50,003 nt of DNA from an uncultured Clostridia bacterium (GCA_944384835.1 CALWUU010000043.1:1-50003), one strand, 5' to 3'. Shown: positions 17,212-25,706, counted from the stretch's first letter. Translations and numbers: made by a program. Notes: generated from the sequence alone by a model not told the origin.

Positions 17212-17275
17212 ATACTGTCCCTCCTTTGCCTTATCAGTGTAACATAAAAAAAGAAAATAGAAAACCTTTCAACAC

Positions 17276-17320
17276 AAAAATAAGAGCAGAATTTAGAATG
17301 TGTTCTAAATTCTGCTCTTA
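17276..17320 (-). terminator. Terminator after the HTH/DUF2752 cassette
   Basis: An 18-base-pair perfect stem (17281-17298 with 17303-17320) and a four-base loop are followed on the minus strand by a T-run. It sits 13 bases after the stop at 17334 and separates that operon from the luxS unit. Confidence 0.88.
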
Positions 17321-17333
17321 TACATAAGAAGTA

Positions 17334-17753
17334 TTATGTGACGAAAGGCACATTTCCACCGGAAGCCAGCATTCTAACATCATTTGTAATAGATTTCGGC
17401 AATCCAGATTGCTGTACTGCGCCATATACGGCAATAAAAAAAGGAATAAAACATAAAAACCATCCAACTACCATACCGATAATTTTACCTGTCCATTCCG
17501 CATCGGTAAAATTAATCATAAGCACCGCATCGCCCCCATTATTGCTTATGGTAAAATTCGCCGTAATTTCTTTCGCAAGTCCGACAATTTTTTTGATTCC
17601 ATCATTATCTTTGCTAAATGTAATGGAAACAGTATCTCCTATCTTACTAGACATCACTCCAAAACCTTTTGCCTGATATAATTTTATAAGCTTATCCGTC
17701 ATATCATCCATCTTAAAATCAGGATGAATTGGAACCATTTTCATTTCTGCCAT
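17334..17753 (-). CDS. Small membrane protein, unknown function
   Basis: I do not recognise this 139-residue protein. The first 85 residues look soluble and of mixed alpha/beta type (GFGVMSSKIGDTVSITFSKD). One long hydrophobic stretch follows (IIGMVVGWFLCFIPFFIAVY), which could span the membrane once, and a short tail. It is the last gene of a three-gene minus-strand unit with a DUF2752 protein and an XRE-type regulator. The soluble part resembles membrane-associated domains that sit next to DUF2752 proteins, but I cannot name it. Confidence 0.7.
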   Translation of the reverse strand: MAEMKMVPIHPDFKMDDMTDKLIKLYQAKGFGVMSSKIGDTVSITFSKDNDGIKKIVGLAKEITANFTISNNGGDAVLMINFTDAEWTGKIIGMVVGWFLCFIPFFIAVYGAVQQSGLPKSITNDVRMLASGGNVPFVT

Positions 17754-17769
17754 TTTTCTAAATTTCTCC

Positions 17770-18123
17770 TTATATTATCATAAAATGTTTATATAAACGC
17801 AAAATATAAACCAAAAGAAATAAACAAATCAATACCACAAAATAAATTTTCTCTGCTTTATCACTAAACCTCTTTTTCAAAATATTCCTGTGCGCAGTAT
17901 ACAATATGGTAGGCACAACGGTAACAAATAGAGGATGATATGAAAATGCTGTTTGAAAATCACCCGTTAATGCGGATATATGCGCTCTTGTAATACCGCA
18001 GCCAGGACACGGAATATGAAAAAAGTAGAGAATTGGGCATTGATAAACCAAAAAAATAAATAGGATAATTGCTGTTATCACGGAATGATAAAGAATAAAT
18101 CTTTTCCATTTATGCTTCTGCAT
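17770..18123 (-). CDS. DUF2752 family membrane protein
   Basis: This 117-residue protein has about three membrane segments. Between the first and second lies HIPCPGCGITRAHISALTGD, then AFSYHPL: the CPGCG-x-TRA...G-x-x-x-AF-x-x-HPL pattern that defines DUF2752. The family has no established function. It lies six bases after the XRE regulator and 16 bases before the next membrane protein gene, so the three are probably one transcript. Confidence 0.88.
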   Translation of the reverse strand: MQKHKWKRFILYHSVITAIILFIFLVYQCPILYFFHIPCPGCGITRAHISALTGDFQTAFSYHPLFVTVVPTILYTAHRNILKKRFSDKAEKIYFVVLICLFLLVYILRLYKHFMII

Positions 18124-18129
18124 TGGTCC

Positions 18130-18330
18130 TCATATTTTCATATCAACAAATGTTTCAGGCGTAACATCTAAAGCGAAACAGATTGCTCGAAGATCATCTT
18201 CATATAGAGTTCTTTTGCCTTCCAGCATCGCTTGAAACATCATGTTGGAAATGCCCGCTTTTTCTGCAATGGCATTTTGCTTTAAATTATGCGTCACCAA
18301 ATATGTACGAACTTTTTCATAAACTTCCAT
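18130..18330 (-). CDS. Small XRE-type helix-turn-helix regulator
   Basis: This 66-residue protein is essentially one HTH domain: NLKQNAIAEKAGISNMMFQAM forms the helix-turn-helix, followed by LRAICFALDVTPETFV, the typical end of Cro/C1-like domains. GAGGTG precedes the ATG. It leads the cassette with DUF2752 and is divergent from a second XRE gene at 18475. It probably controls its own operon. Confidence 0.88.
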   Translation of the reverse strand: MEVYEKVRTYLVTHNLKQNAIAEKAGISNMMFQAMLEGKRTLYEDDLRAICFALDVTPETFVDMKI

Positions 18331-18369
18331 AAAAACACCTCAATTTCAAGAATTTCTTAATTTTATTAC

Positions 18370-18398
18370 ATTATATTTCAGAATTACTGTTTAGTCAA
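18370..18398 (-). promoter_or_regulatory. Promoter of the HTH/DUF2752 cassette
   Basis: On the minus strand TTGACT (18393-18398) and TATAAT (18370-18375) are 17 bases apart. An imperfect inverted repeat AAGAA-T-TTCTT lies at 18348-18358 in the early leader and could be an operator. Confidence 0.7.
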
Positions 18399-18428
18399 GA
18401 TAAAATTACAGATTTTCTTTATTTTTTC

Positions 18429-18456
18429 TTGTAAATTCTAATTTTACATGTATAAT
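18429..18456 (+). promoter_or_regulatory. Promoter of the divergent XRE gene
   Basis: TTGTAA (18429-18434) and TATAAT (18451-18456) are 16 bases apart. Transcription would start near 18463, just ahead of the GAGGTG ribosome binding site, giving a very short leader. It is back-to-back with the promoter at 18370-18398. Confidence 0.5.
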
Positions 18457-18474
18457 AAAAATGAGGTGATACGA

Positions 18475-18789
18475 TTGAAATATGAAATCGGTACAAAAAT
18501 CCGCAAATATCGTGAACGCAAAGGTATCAGCCAGAAGGAATTAGCAAATTTAATTGGTGTAAGCAACAGCAGAATTTCCAACTGGGAAAATGGAATTAAT
18601 AGACCGGATGCTGATATTTTAGCCGAACTATGCAAAGCGCTCAGCGTATCCCCCAGTGAATTACTTGGTGTTCGTCTGAGTACGGACGAATTGAGCGAGC
18701 AAGAAAGAAAAATCATTCAGGCATATCGCGCAAAAACAGAACTCCAGCCAGCAATTCATATTTTATTAGGAATTGAGAATGAGGAATAA
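18475..18789 (+). CDS. XRE family transcriptional regulator
   Basis: This 104-residue protein has an N-terminal Cro/C1 HTH (KIRKYRERKGISQKELANLI, then NSRISNWENGINRPD) and a short helical C-terminus. The TTG at 18475 is chosen because GAGGTG lies six bases upstream; the ATG at 18448 overlaps the predicted -10 box. It is the only plus-strand gene in this area and diverges from the small regulator at 18330. Binding sites for both are expected in the 144-base gap. Confidence 0.88.
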   Translation: MKYEIGTKIRKYRERKGISQKELANLIGVSNSRISNWENGINRPDADILAELCKALSVSPSELLGVRLSTDELSEQERKIIQAYRAKTELQPAIHILLGIENEE

Positions 18790-18993
18790 AACTGATTTTT
18801 TGTAAAATTTTCAGCATGAGCTTCATTACAGATAAATTTTTTTACAAAGTAAATATTTAAACTACTATCATCTCTATTTAAATCATTCGACAAACGGTAC
18901 GATACAGAAAGATCGATGTATCATAAATCTTGTTGCTATGCTTCTCTAACAACCGACCATACTATTTATTACACTACAAAACAATATCTTCTA

Positions 18994-19043
18994 AAAAAAC
19001 CATTGCACGTGATTATATATAAAATCACGTGCAATGGTTTTTT
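18994..19043. terminator. Bidirectional terminator, 20-base-pair stem
   Basis: Arms 18994-19013 and 19024-19043 are perfectly complementary, with A-runs and T-runs at the ends and a ten-base AT loop. It lies between the convergent XRE gene and the RluA-type gene. The rest of 18790-19085 shows no gene. Confidence 0.9.
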
Positions 19044-19085
19044 ATATTTTGATTCTGTTTCAGTATTGTTTATTTTGTATTTTAC

Positions 19086-19946
19086 CTATCGCAGCAATGC
19101 CAGCATATCATCCTGCGGAGGACAAGTCAGTTCTATTCTGCGACCGGATACAGGATGCACAAACAAAACCTTTGAACAGCACAGCGCCTGCCTGCCAATA
19201 CAATCTAAATGACCGCCGTATATATCGTCGCCGGCAAGCGGATGGCCGATATGGGAAAAATGCACACGTATTTGGTGCGTCCTCCCAGTTTCCAATCGGA
19301 TACGCAGTAAAGTGTGCTGTTTTGTTCCATCAATAGCCTGCCAATGGGTAACTGCCCGCTGACCATCCGGAGCAATTTCTCTTTGAATGGTATATCCTTC
19401 CTTCAGGCGAATGGGAGCATCAATGACTCCCTCTCCTGTTAAAACACCTTCGCAAACGGCTGTATATTCCTTTTCAATGGATTTACTGAGTGCCGCAGCC
19501 GCATAACCGTGTTTTGCAATTACAATTAAACCCGAGGTATCTTTATCCAAACGATATACGGGATGAAATCCTAAGCGTACGCCATTTGTTTGATAGTGAT
19601 AAAACAAAGCATTAGCCAAACTGTCTCTGTCATGACCTGCTGTGGGATAAACAGGCATACTCCAATCTTTGTCAATGACGATGATATCTTCATCTTCATA
19701 TACAATAGAAAGCGGCAGCGCAACAGCTTCAATATCCTTTTCAATATCGGGCAAATTGACGCATACCACATCGCCTGTTTTTAAAATGTCGTTGGCTCTT
19801 CCATGATTTCCATTGATGGTAAGTCCCATTTTGACACGTTTTTGTTTTGTCAGCAGTCTTGCGGATAAATTGCAATATCCCCGCAAAAATACTTTCAGCT
19901 TTGTTTGTTCCCATTCTTTGGGTACTGTAAATGTCAATGCTCTCAT
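19086..19946 (-). CDS. RluA family pseudouridine synthase
   Basis: This 286-residue enzyme converts specific uridines in rRNA or tRNA to pseudouridine. An N-terminal S4-like segment (ARLLTKQKRVKMGLTING) precedes the catalytic block YRLDKDTSGLIVIAKH with the essential aspartate, and the GRTHQIRVH motif follows. Which position it modifies (RluD-, RluC- or YlyB-like) cannot be told. The ATG at 19946 has AGAGG eight bases upstream. A longer reading frame to 19991 would run through the ilvE terminator and is rejected. Confidence 0.9.
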   Translation of the reverse strand: MRALTFTVPKEWEQTKLKVFLRGYCNLSARLLTKQKRVKMGLTINGNHGRANDILKTGDVVCVNLPDIEKDIEAVALPLSIVYEDEDIIVIDKDWSMPVYPTAGHDRDSLANALFYHYQTNGVRLGFHPVYRLDKDTSGLIVIAKHGYAAAALSKSIEKEYTAVCEGVLTGEGVIDAPIRLKEGYTIQREIAPDGQRAVTHWQAIDGTKQHTLLRIRLETGRTHQIRVHFSHIGHPLAGDDIYGGHLDCIGRQALCCSKVLFVHPVSGRRIELTCPPQDDMLALLR

Positions 19947-19965
19947 ATGAACATACCTCTGCAAT

Positions 19966-19992
19966 AAAAAAGGCGACAGCTTTGCTGCCACC
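19966..19992 (-). terminator. Terminator of ilvE
   Basis: Arms 19972-19980 and 19984-19992 pair over a three-base loop. Two of the nine pairs are G-U on the minus-strand RNA and would be A-C mismatches on the plus strand, so the hairpin works in one direction. Six T follow on the minus strand. Confidence 0.75.
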
Positions 19993-20010
19993 CTTATGAT
20001 AAAACTGGCT

Positions 20011-21081
20011 TTATTTTACTTCCACAGTCCAATGCATGGTATCTTCAATTGTACCCCATTGAATCCCTGTTAAAGTATCATATAAGCGCTGTGAAATTTC
20101 TCCGATTTTACCGTTGTTAATCTCCATAACGTGGTCACCCCATTTTAACTGACCGATTGGAGAAATAACAGCCGCTGTTCCTGTACCGAATGCTTCTTTC
20201 AGCTGTCCCTTTTGATAAGCTTCATAAATTTCCTGAATTTCGATAGGGCGTTCAGATACTTTCAGACCCCAGGATTTTAAAATTTCAATGGCGGACATTC
20301 TGGTAATACCAGGTAAAATAGAACCTTGCAAAGCAGGTGTTACAATTTCATCACCAATGACAAAGAATACGTTCATGGTTCCTACTTCTTCTACATATTT
20401 ACGTTCAACACCATCCAGCCACAGCACCTGAGTATAATTTTGTTCTTCGGCTTCATCCTGTGCTTTTAAAGAAGCTGCGTAATTACCGCCTGTTTTGGCA
20501 TAACCCATTCCGCCTCTAACAGCGCGTACATAACTGCTCTCCACATATATTTTAACCGGATCCAAACCTTCCGGATAATAAGCACCGCTTGGCGAGCAAA
20601 TCACCATAAACATTAGATGTTTTCCGGGATGCACGCCTACATGTGCGTCCGTTGCAAAAATAAACGGACGAATATATAAGGAAGCGCCTTCTGCCGTAGG
20701 AATCCAATCTTTGTCAATGGCCACTAATTTTTCAATACATGTTAATGCAAATGCTTCGTCTATTTTAGGAATGCACAAACGCTCGTTTGAAACATTCAGG
20801 CGAGCCATATTTTTTTCAGGACGGAACAATAAAATACGTCCGTCTTTTGTGCGGTATGCTTTCATACCTTCAAAAACGGTTTGTCCATAATGCAAGCACA
20901 TGGCAGAAGGATCCAATTCAATAGGACCGTAAGGCACAATACGTGGGTCGTGCCAGCCTTGTCCTTCATCATAATTCATAATAAACATATGATCTGTAAA
21001 AACAGAACCAAAACCAAGCTTGGTTTCATCCGTTGGTTTTGCCTTCGGATGTTTTGTTAATTCAACTTTGATTTCCTGCAT
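20011..21081 (-). CDS. ilvE: Branched-chain amino acid aminotransferase
   Basis: This 356-residue class IV PLP aminotransferase interconverts leucine, isoleucine and valine with their 2-keto acids. The PLP lysine is in GYAKTGGNYAASLKAQ. EVGTMNVFFV and GTGTAAVISPIG are further signatures, and FEGMKAYRTKDGRILLFRPE marks the N-terminal domain. The length matches the longer, eukaryote-like IlvE group. It stands alone with its own promoter and terminator and is not beside other branched-chain genes here. Confidence 0.95.
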   Translation of the reverse strand: MQEIKVELTKHPKAKPTDETKLGFGSVFTDHMFIMNYDEGQGWHDPRIVPYGPIELDPSAMCLHYGQTVFEGMKAYRTKDGRILLFRPEKNMARLNVSNERLCIPKIDEAFALTCIEKLVAIDKDWIPTAEGASLYIRPFIFATDAHVGVHPGKHLMFMVICSPSGAYYPEGLDPVKIYVESSYVRAVRGGMGYAKTGGNYAASLKAQDEAEEQNYTQVLWLDGVERKYVEEVGTMNVFFVIGDEIVTPALQGSILPGITRMSAIEILKSWGLKVSERPIEIQEIYEAYQKGQLKEAFGTGTAAVISPIGQLKWGDHVMEINNGKIGEISQRLYDTLTGIQWGTIEDTMHWTVEVK

Positions 21082-21114
21082 GGGGAAAGACCTTCTTTCA
21101 CTTTATTCCATTTT

Positions 21115-21143
21115 ATTGTACCACCAAATAACTGCACTTTCAA
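21115..21143 (-). promoter_or_regulatory. ilvE promoter
   Basis: On the minus strand TTGAAA (21138-21143) and TACAAT (21115-21120) are 17 bases apart. AACTGC (21130-21135) and GCAGTT (21147-21152) form an inverted repeat across the -35 box. This is either an operator or the end hairpin of the upstream methyltransferase transcript. Confidence 0.65.
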
Positions 21144-21173
21144 GAAGCAGTTAAAAAAATATAGTGAATATTG

Positions 21174-22508
21174 CTAAAAAATTCTCAATCCTTTTGGATA
21201 TCTATTCTTTAATCTTCCTGCAGAACATTTTCCAAAGCCTGTCAGAACACCTTCAACAGCAATACCTGCAAAACCTTTCAGATGATTTGGCACTGCGATT
21301 TCTTCTCCTCTTAAAAACTGTTTCAGTGCAGGATCATCGTTGGCAAAGGATAAAACTTGATGCAGATCTTCCTGTTTTGCCGCCATAAACAAACCATGTG
21401 CCGGCTCAATTCGGTTGGTCTTTCCTTCTCCCAATAGAACACCTGCACGCAGAACACCTAAACCGTCCAACTGCGGCAATCCTTCGGGAAGCAAAAGAAA
21501 CTGCTCTTTTACTTGCAGTATTTCATGCTCCCACGGCTCTTTGATCACAGATGTCAATAGCTCCTGAGCCAATTTCACATCTTGTTTTTGCTTTGGAGCA
21601 AATAACTTGGGATAGCTCGGATTTTCTTTGACTCTGCGTAATTTTGCAACAAAATGTCCGTCTCCTCCATCCATGGGATAGATCCGTCGGGTTTTGTCCA
21701 AACCAATACCAGGTCTGCCAAATGAAACATTGCAGTCTTCCAATTCAAATTCAGCATGGCGTTCCAAAAAACCAGATACCGTATCCTCGTTTTCTTCTTT
21801 TGAAAAAGTACAAGTGGAGTACACTAAAATTCCGTTTTCCTTTACTGCCTGAGCAGCGGAATCTAAAATAGCTGCCTGTCGTGCCGCACAAGCTTTTACA
21901 TGTTCCAAACTCCAGTCTGCGATGGCTTGCTGGTCTCTTCTAAACATACCTTCTCCCGAGCAGGGAGCATCTACCAGCACCTTATCAAAAAATCCGGCTA
22001 ATTTACTGCACAAAATGTCAGGGTGACAAGAAGATACCACTCCGTTTCGCACGCCCAGCCGTTCTATATTGGAAAGTAAAATATTGGCACGATTTTTGAC
22101 AATTTCATTGGACCAAAGGAGACCGTTTCCACCTAACATGCCTGCAATTTGAGTAGATTTTCCACCGGGCGCTGCACATAGATCCAATACGGTTTCACCC
22201 TGCTGCGGATTCAGGACAGTTACTGCTGAAGCGGCAGAAGGCTCTTGAGAATAGAATGCTCCCGCATGATGCAGCGGCAGAGTCCCAACCTTAGCGTCTT
22301 TCTCTTCAATATAGTATGAAAACGGAGAAAAAGGAGACGGTGTTAAAGTAAAAGGTAAATTTTCTTCCAAAGTACTCCAAGCGCATTTTAGAGGATTGAG
22401 ACGAACTCCTTTTTTAGAAGGTCTGGAATAGCTCTCTAAAAACGCGGGATAATCGTCTTGTAAAAGCTGTTCCATTTCGGTCATAAAATCAATTGGTAAA
22501 TTTATCAA
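21174..22508 (-). CDS. RsmF/Sun-type RNA (cytosine-5)-methyltransferase
   Basis: This protein of about 444 residues has the NOL1/NOP2/Sun catalytic core: LDLCAAPGGKSTQIAGML binds S-adenosylmethionine, VDAPCSGEGMFRR and YSTCTFSKEENE hold the two cysteines. The opening LPIDFMTEMEQLLQDDYPAF and the C-terminal region (RsmF-B and PUA-like) match the RsmF/YebU group acting on 16S rRNA. The TTG at 22508 is preferred because TTGGAG lies nine bases upstream; the longer frame to 22523 runs through that site. The target base is not known for this clade. Confidence 0.9.
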   Translation of the reverse strand: MINLPIDFMTEMEQLLQDDYPAFLESYSRPSKKGVRLNPLKCAWSTLEENLPFTLTPSPFSPFSYYIEEKDAKVGTLPLHHAGAFYSQEPSAASAVTVLNPQQGETVLDLCAAPGGKSTQIAGMLGGNGLLWSNEIVKNRANILLSNIERLGVRNGVVSSCHPDILCSKLAGFFDKVLVDAPCSGEGMFRRDQQAIADWSLEHVKACAARQAAILDSAAQAVKENGILVYSTCTFSKEENEDTVSGFLERHAEFELEDCNVSFGRPGIGLDKTRRIYPMDGGDGHFVAKLRRVKENPSYPKLFAPKQKQDVKLAQELLTSVIKEPWEHEILQVKEQFLLLPEGLPQLDGLGVLRAGVLLGEGKTNRIEPAHGLFMAAKQEDLHQVLSFANDDPALKQFLRGEEIAVPNHLKGFAGIAVEGVLTGFGKCSAGRLKNRYPKGLRIF

Positions 22509-22533
22509 AAATATCAACTCCAAAACTTTTACT

Positions 22534-22564
22534 TGAATAAATCAAAGAGAACAGAGACATAATA
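22534..22564 (+). promoter_or_regulatory. Sigma-G-like promoter of the Asn/Gln-rich gene
   Basis: TGAATA (22534-22539) and CATAATA (22558-22564) are 18 bases apart. This is very close to the sigma-G consensus of Bacillus (TGAATA, 17-18 bases, CATACTA), used in the forespore. The resulting leader would be short, about 15 bases. Confidence 0.55.
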
Positions 22565-22585
22565 CTCATAAGGGGGTGAATTCTC

Positions 22586-22744
22586 ATGGATAAACAAAAC
22601 GCTCAAAACAGAAAAAATACAACTCATGAAAACTGTGGACGTTCTCAAAACGCTCAAAACACAACCACACAAACTCAAACACAAACTCAAAACAGAAATA
22701 ATCAAAATGCTCAAAATAGAAAAAATCAAAATCACAGCAACTAA
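22586..22744 (+). CDS. 52-residue Asn/Gln-rich protein, possible spore protein
   Basis: This small plus-strand gene reads MDKQNAQNRKNTTHENCGRS and continues with a QNAQN repeat, a TQTQTQTQ run and a basic end (QNAQNRKNQNHSN). About half the residues are Asn or Gln and there is one Cys. AGGGGGTG lies seven bases ahead of the ATG, a sigma-G-like promoter precedes it, and a plus-oriented terminator follows, so it is a complete unit. The composition recalls gamma-type small acid-soluble spore proteins (SspE), which are Gln/Asn-rich, but there is no clear homology and the sequence is basic. A spore role is inference from promoter and composition. Confidence 0.7.
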   Translation: MDKQNAQNRKNTTHENCGRSQNAQNTTTQTQTQTQNRNNQNAQNRKNQNHSN

Positions 22745-22763
22745 CTGTTAGCAATATCTTTTA

Positions 22764-22808
22764 GAAAATCGTTGGATTTTAACCACAAATCCAACGGTTT
22801 TCTTATTT
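22764..22808 (+). terminator. Terminator of the Asn/Gln-rich gene
   Basis: Arms 22764-22779 and 22787-22802 make a 16-base-pair stem with one G-U wobble on the plus strand, followed by a T-rich tail. It starts 20 bases after the stop and supports transcription from the plus strand. Confidence 0.8.
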
Positions 22809-22857
22809 TTATGAAAAAAGTTCTTTACATTCAAAATGCAAAGAACTGAAACATAGC

Positions 22858-23784
22858 TTATTCCTTTCGCTTTCTGTTTTTTATGATATCTTTCAGCGTC
22901 TTTTCCTCTTTTCCGTTTTCTTTAAAGCCTTCACCGTTTATCTGGCCTGCATCTCCAATAATCATAAAGGCATCAATATCAATTTCTTTTACCATCTGTG
23001 TTAAACGGTATACTTCATATTTGCGAACAGCACACAACAGTACATCGCCTTCTTTGCCCGTATATGCGCCTTTTGATTTTAAGATGGTAACTCCCCTGGA
23101 CATTTGGCTGATAATCGCCTCTGAAATCTCTTTGCTTTTCTGAGACATGATAAACAACATCTTGCCCGTACCGATATCTGTGCCATACAATACAGCGTCA
23201 ATCAGACGTGTTGCTACAAAAATAACAATGATAGCATACATAGCGCTTTCAATGCTTTTGAATACCACTGCTGAAATGAATACAACACAAAAATCAATCA
23301 GCATCATCAGCCTGCCCATGGAAAAATGGGGAAACCGTTTTCCCAGCAGTCTGGCGGCTGTGTCCGTTCCGCCAGTAGTACCGCCGCGAATGAAAAAAAG
23401 AGCTAAGCCTGCGCCTTCCGTTACGCCGGCAAAAATGGCAACCAACATATTATCACCCTGATACGGCGGCACCAGCAATGCGATGACATCAATTGAAATA
23501 GAACCCAGCATAAGCGCAATGATTGTTTTTATTACAAGCTTATATCCCAGTTCTACAATTGCCCAAATAATAAGCGGTATATTTAAAATAAGAGCCATGG
23601 TGCCAACAGGCGTATGAAACAAGGAGCTTAAAATAATAGAAATACCTGTTACACCGCCCGGCGCAATTTGGTTAGGTTCCGAAAATACAGAAATAGAGAT
23701 GCCATATAAAATACCACCCAAGGTAAAACATAAAATATCAAGGAAAATTTCTTTTGCAACATGGCGTTTCTTTTGATGAGCCAT
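22858..23784 (-). CDS. YitT family membrane protein
   Basis: This 308-residue protein has five or six membrane segments in the first 200 residues, with PNQIAPGGVTGISIIL and FIRGGTTGGTDTAARLL, the paired glycine-rich motifs of the YitT/UPF0750 family. The soluble C-terminal DUF2179 domain (GKEGDVLLCAVRKYEVYRLTQM) follows. No function is established; transport is suspected. The ATG at 23784 is preferred to 23790 because AAGGTG then sits eight bases upstream. Confidence 0.9.
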   Translation of the reverse strand: MAHQKKRHVAKEIFLDILCFTLGGILYGISISVFSEPNQIAPGGVTGISIILSSLFHTPVGTMALILNIPLIIWAIVELGYKLVIKTIIALMLGSISIDVIALLVPPYQGDNMLVAIFAGVTEGAGLALFFIRGGTTGGTDTAARLLGKRFPHFSMGRLMMLIDFCVVFISAVVFKSIESAMYAIIVIFVATRLIDAVLYGTDIGTGKMLFIMSQKSKEISEAIISQMSRGVTILKSKGAYTGKEGDVLLCAVRKYEVYRLTQMVKEIDIDAFMIIGDAGQINGEGFKENGKEEKTLKDIIKNRKRKE

Positions 23785-23886
23785 TGTCATATCACCTTCT
23801 TACAAGCAGGGATCCATGCAACCAAATACACGAAAAATCCTCTGTTTTATTCGTAATCAGTGTTAGTGTATGACAATATCATCGAA

Positions 23887-24282
23887 TTAACACGACTTTT
23901 CACAAATTATTGAAAATAATTCTCTTAACCTGTCAATGTTACCTTTTAAATATAAATAACCAAACATTGCTTCAAAGCCCGTTGCGGCGTGGTAATCAGC
24001 AGGTTCTGCATTTTTGGGAATGGATGTATTGGCATTTCTGCCTCTTTTAAAAACCGCGATTTCCTCTTCGGTTAAGATTGGCATGAGAAGTTCCATAAAG
24101 CTTGCCTGCGCCTGACAACGCACTTGTGCCACTGCGTTTTGATGCAATTTTCTTACCGGACAATTGCCAAGACAAACCAAACGCTCTCGTACAAATAATT
24201 CAAACGCCGCATCACCTACAAATGCCAATGTCAGAGGACTCAATTGTTTCGGGTCGCATTCTCCATGAAATAAACGTTCCAT
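23887..24282 (-). CDS. mrnC: Mini-ribonuclease 3 (MrnC)
   Basis: This 131-residue RNase III catalytic domain lacks a double-stranded RNA-binding domain. LSPLTLAFVGDAAFELFVRE carries the RNase III signature, and a later ATGFEAMFGYLYL holds the second acidic site. Mini-III matures the 5' and 3' ends of 23S rRNA in Firmicutes. It is usually next to cysS; here it follows obg by 14 bases, so it is probably in that transcript. GGAGG precedes the ATG. Confidence 0.93.
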   Translation of the reverse strand: MERLFHGECDPKQLSPLTLAFVGDAAFELFVRERLVCLGNCPVRKLHQNAVAQVRCQAQASFMELLMPILTEEEIAVFKRGRNANTSIPKNAEPADYHAATGFEAMFGYLYLKGNIDRLRELFSIICEKSC

Positions 24283-24296
24283 ATCGTTTCCTCCGA

Positions 24297-25568
24297 CTAT
24301 TCCACAAAATCAAATTCCAAATCATACAGGCTGACAGTATCGCCTTCCTCAATCCCCGCATTGCGCAATGCGTCAATGACGCCTGAATGAATCAGCACAC
24401 GCTGAAAATATTGCAGAGATTCATAATCGTCAAAGTCTATGGTTTTCATAATCGCAAGCAGCCATTCGCCTTCGACCACATAGACATCACCTTGTTTTGT
24501 CACCTCTACGTGATGTTTTCCAATTTCATCAATCGGTTTGACAGGCGCTGCTTCCGGCTCAAAGCAACGCACCGGCGGAAGCTTGCTGAGCTTTTCTTCA
24601 ATGCTTTTCAGAACAGGATCTACGCCGTATCGGATCGCTGCCATAATCGGGTAAAATTCATACCCTTGCTCTGTAACAAATTTCTCAAATTCTGCAATTT
24701 GTTCATCTGTTGCAAGGTCAGCTTTGTTACCCACCACAATCATAGGACGCTCCGCCAATTCCGGATTGAATTTTTTCAGTTCCTGATTTATGACATGAAA
24801 GTCTTCTTTAGGATCTCTTCCCTCACTGCCCGACACGTCCACCACATGTACTAACATACGGCAGCGTTCCACATGGCGAAGGAATTGATGCCCCAATCCA
24901 ACACCTTCCCAAGCGCCTTCAATCAGACCCGGAATATCTGCAATAACAAAAGAACTTCCCGTTTCCATTGTTACTACACCAAGTACAGGAGTCAATGTGG
25001 TAAAGTGGTAATTAGCGATATTTGGCTTTGCTTCACTGACCACAGAAATAAAGGTGGATTTGCCGACATTGGGATATCCGACCAAACCAACGTCTGCCAG
25101 TAATTTCAATTCCAAAATCACTTCCATGCTTTCTCCCGGAATACCCGGTTTTGCAAAACGAGGAGTTTGCCTTGTAGGCGTTGCAAAATGTGCGTTGCCC
25201 CAGCCTCCTTTACCGCCTTTTAAAATGACTTGAGGTTCAGGCGTAGAAAGGTCTGCTACAATTCGTCCCGTTTCCGCTTCTTTGATGAGGGTTCCCTGCG
25301 GAACTTTAATCACCAAATCTTCTGCATTTTTTCCGTTACAGCGGTTTTTTCTTCCATTTTCGCCGTTTGGGGCTAAATATTTTCTTTTATAGCGAAAGTC
25401 CGCAAGCGTAGATAAATTGGTATCTACCTGAAATACAATATTTCCTCCGCGTCCGCCGTCGCCACCGTCAGGTCCGCCTGCGGCAACATATTTTTCTCTG
25501 TGAAAAGCAACTGCACCATTGCCGCCGTCACCTGCCTTTATTTTAATTTTTGCAACATCAATAAACAT
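24297..25568 (-). CDS. obgE: GTPase Obg/CgtA
   Basis: This 423-residue ribosome-assembly and stress GTPase has the glycine-rich Obg domain at 1-158 (KAGDGGNGAVAFHREK), then the G domain with GYPNVGKSTF, DIPGLIEGA and NKAD motifs. The C-terminal OCT domain (GEWLLAIMKTIDFDDYESL) is the one typical of Firmicutes. The protein is complete. It sits after the rplU-prp-rpmA unit, separated by a terminator, and leads into mini-RNase III. The ribosome binding site is weak. Confidence 0.96.
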   Translation of the reverse strand: MFIDVAKIKIKAGDGGNGAVAFHREKYVAAGGPDGGDGGRGGNIVFQVDTNLSTLADFRYKRKYLAPNGENGRKNRCNGKNAEDLVIKVPQGTLIKEAETGRIVADLSTPEPQVILKGGKGGWGNAHFATPTRQTPRFAKPGIPGESMEVILELKLLADVGLVGYPNVGKSTFISVVSEAKPNIANYHFTTLTPVLGVVTMETGSSFVIADIPGLIEGAWEGVGLGHQFLRHVERCRMLVHVVDVSGSEGRDPKEDFHVINQELKKFNPELAERPMIVVGNKADLATDEQIAEFEKFVTEQGYEFYPIMAAIRYGVDPVLKSIEEKLSKLPPVRCFEPEAAPVKPIDEIGKHHVEVTKQGDVYVVEGEWLLAIMKTIDFDDYESLQYFQRVLIHSGVIDALRNAGIEEGDTVSLYDLEFDFVE

Positions 25569-25706
25569 AGTTTTCTAACCGCCGTTTCTCCATATCAAAT
25601 GGAATTTTTTCGTATTGTTTGTTATACTGATTCTAACATCAAACAGATAAAACTGCAATGTATTCAGATATCTTTTTAATGATAGTATTAACAAAATAAA
25701 TGGAAA

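Noticed and set aside
18916-19212. Plus-strand frame across the terminator at 18994-19043
   Set aside because: It runs through a perfect terminator stem and into the antisense of the RluA-type gene; no ribosome site.
22529-22735. Hydrophobic minus-strand frame of 68 codons
   Set aside because: It is antisense to the Asn/Gln-rich gene, which alone has a ribosome site, promoter and terminator.
24387-24854. Plus-strand frame of 155 codons over obg
   Set aside because: It lies opposite the G and OCT domains of Obg and has no ribosome binding site or recognisable domain.
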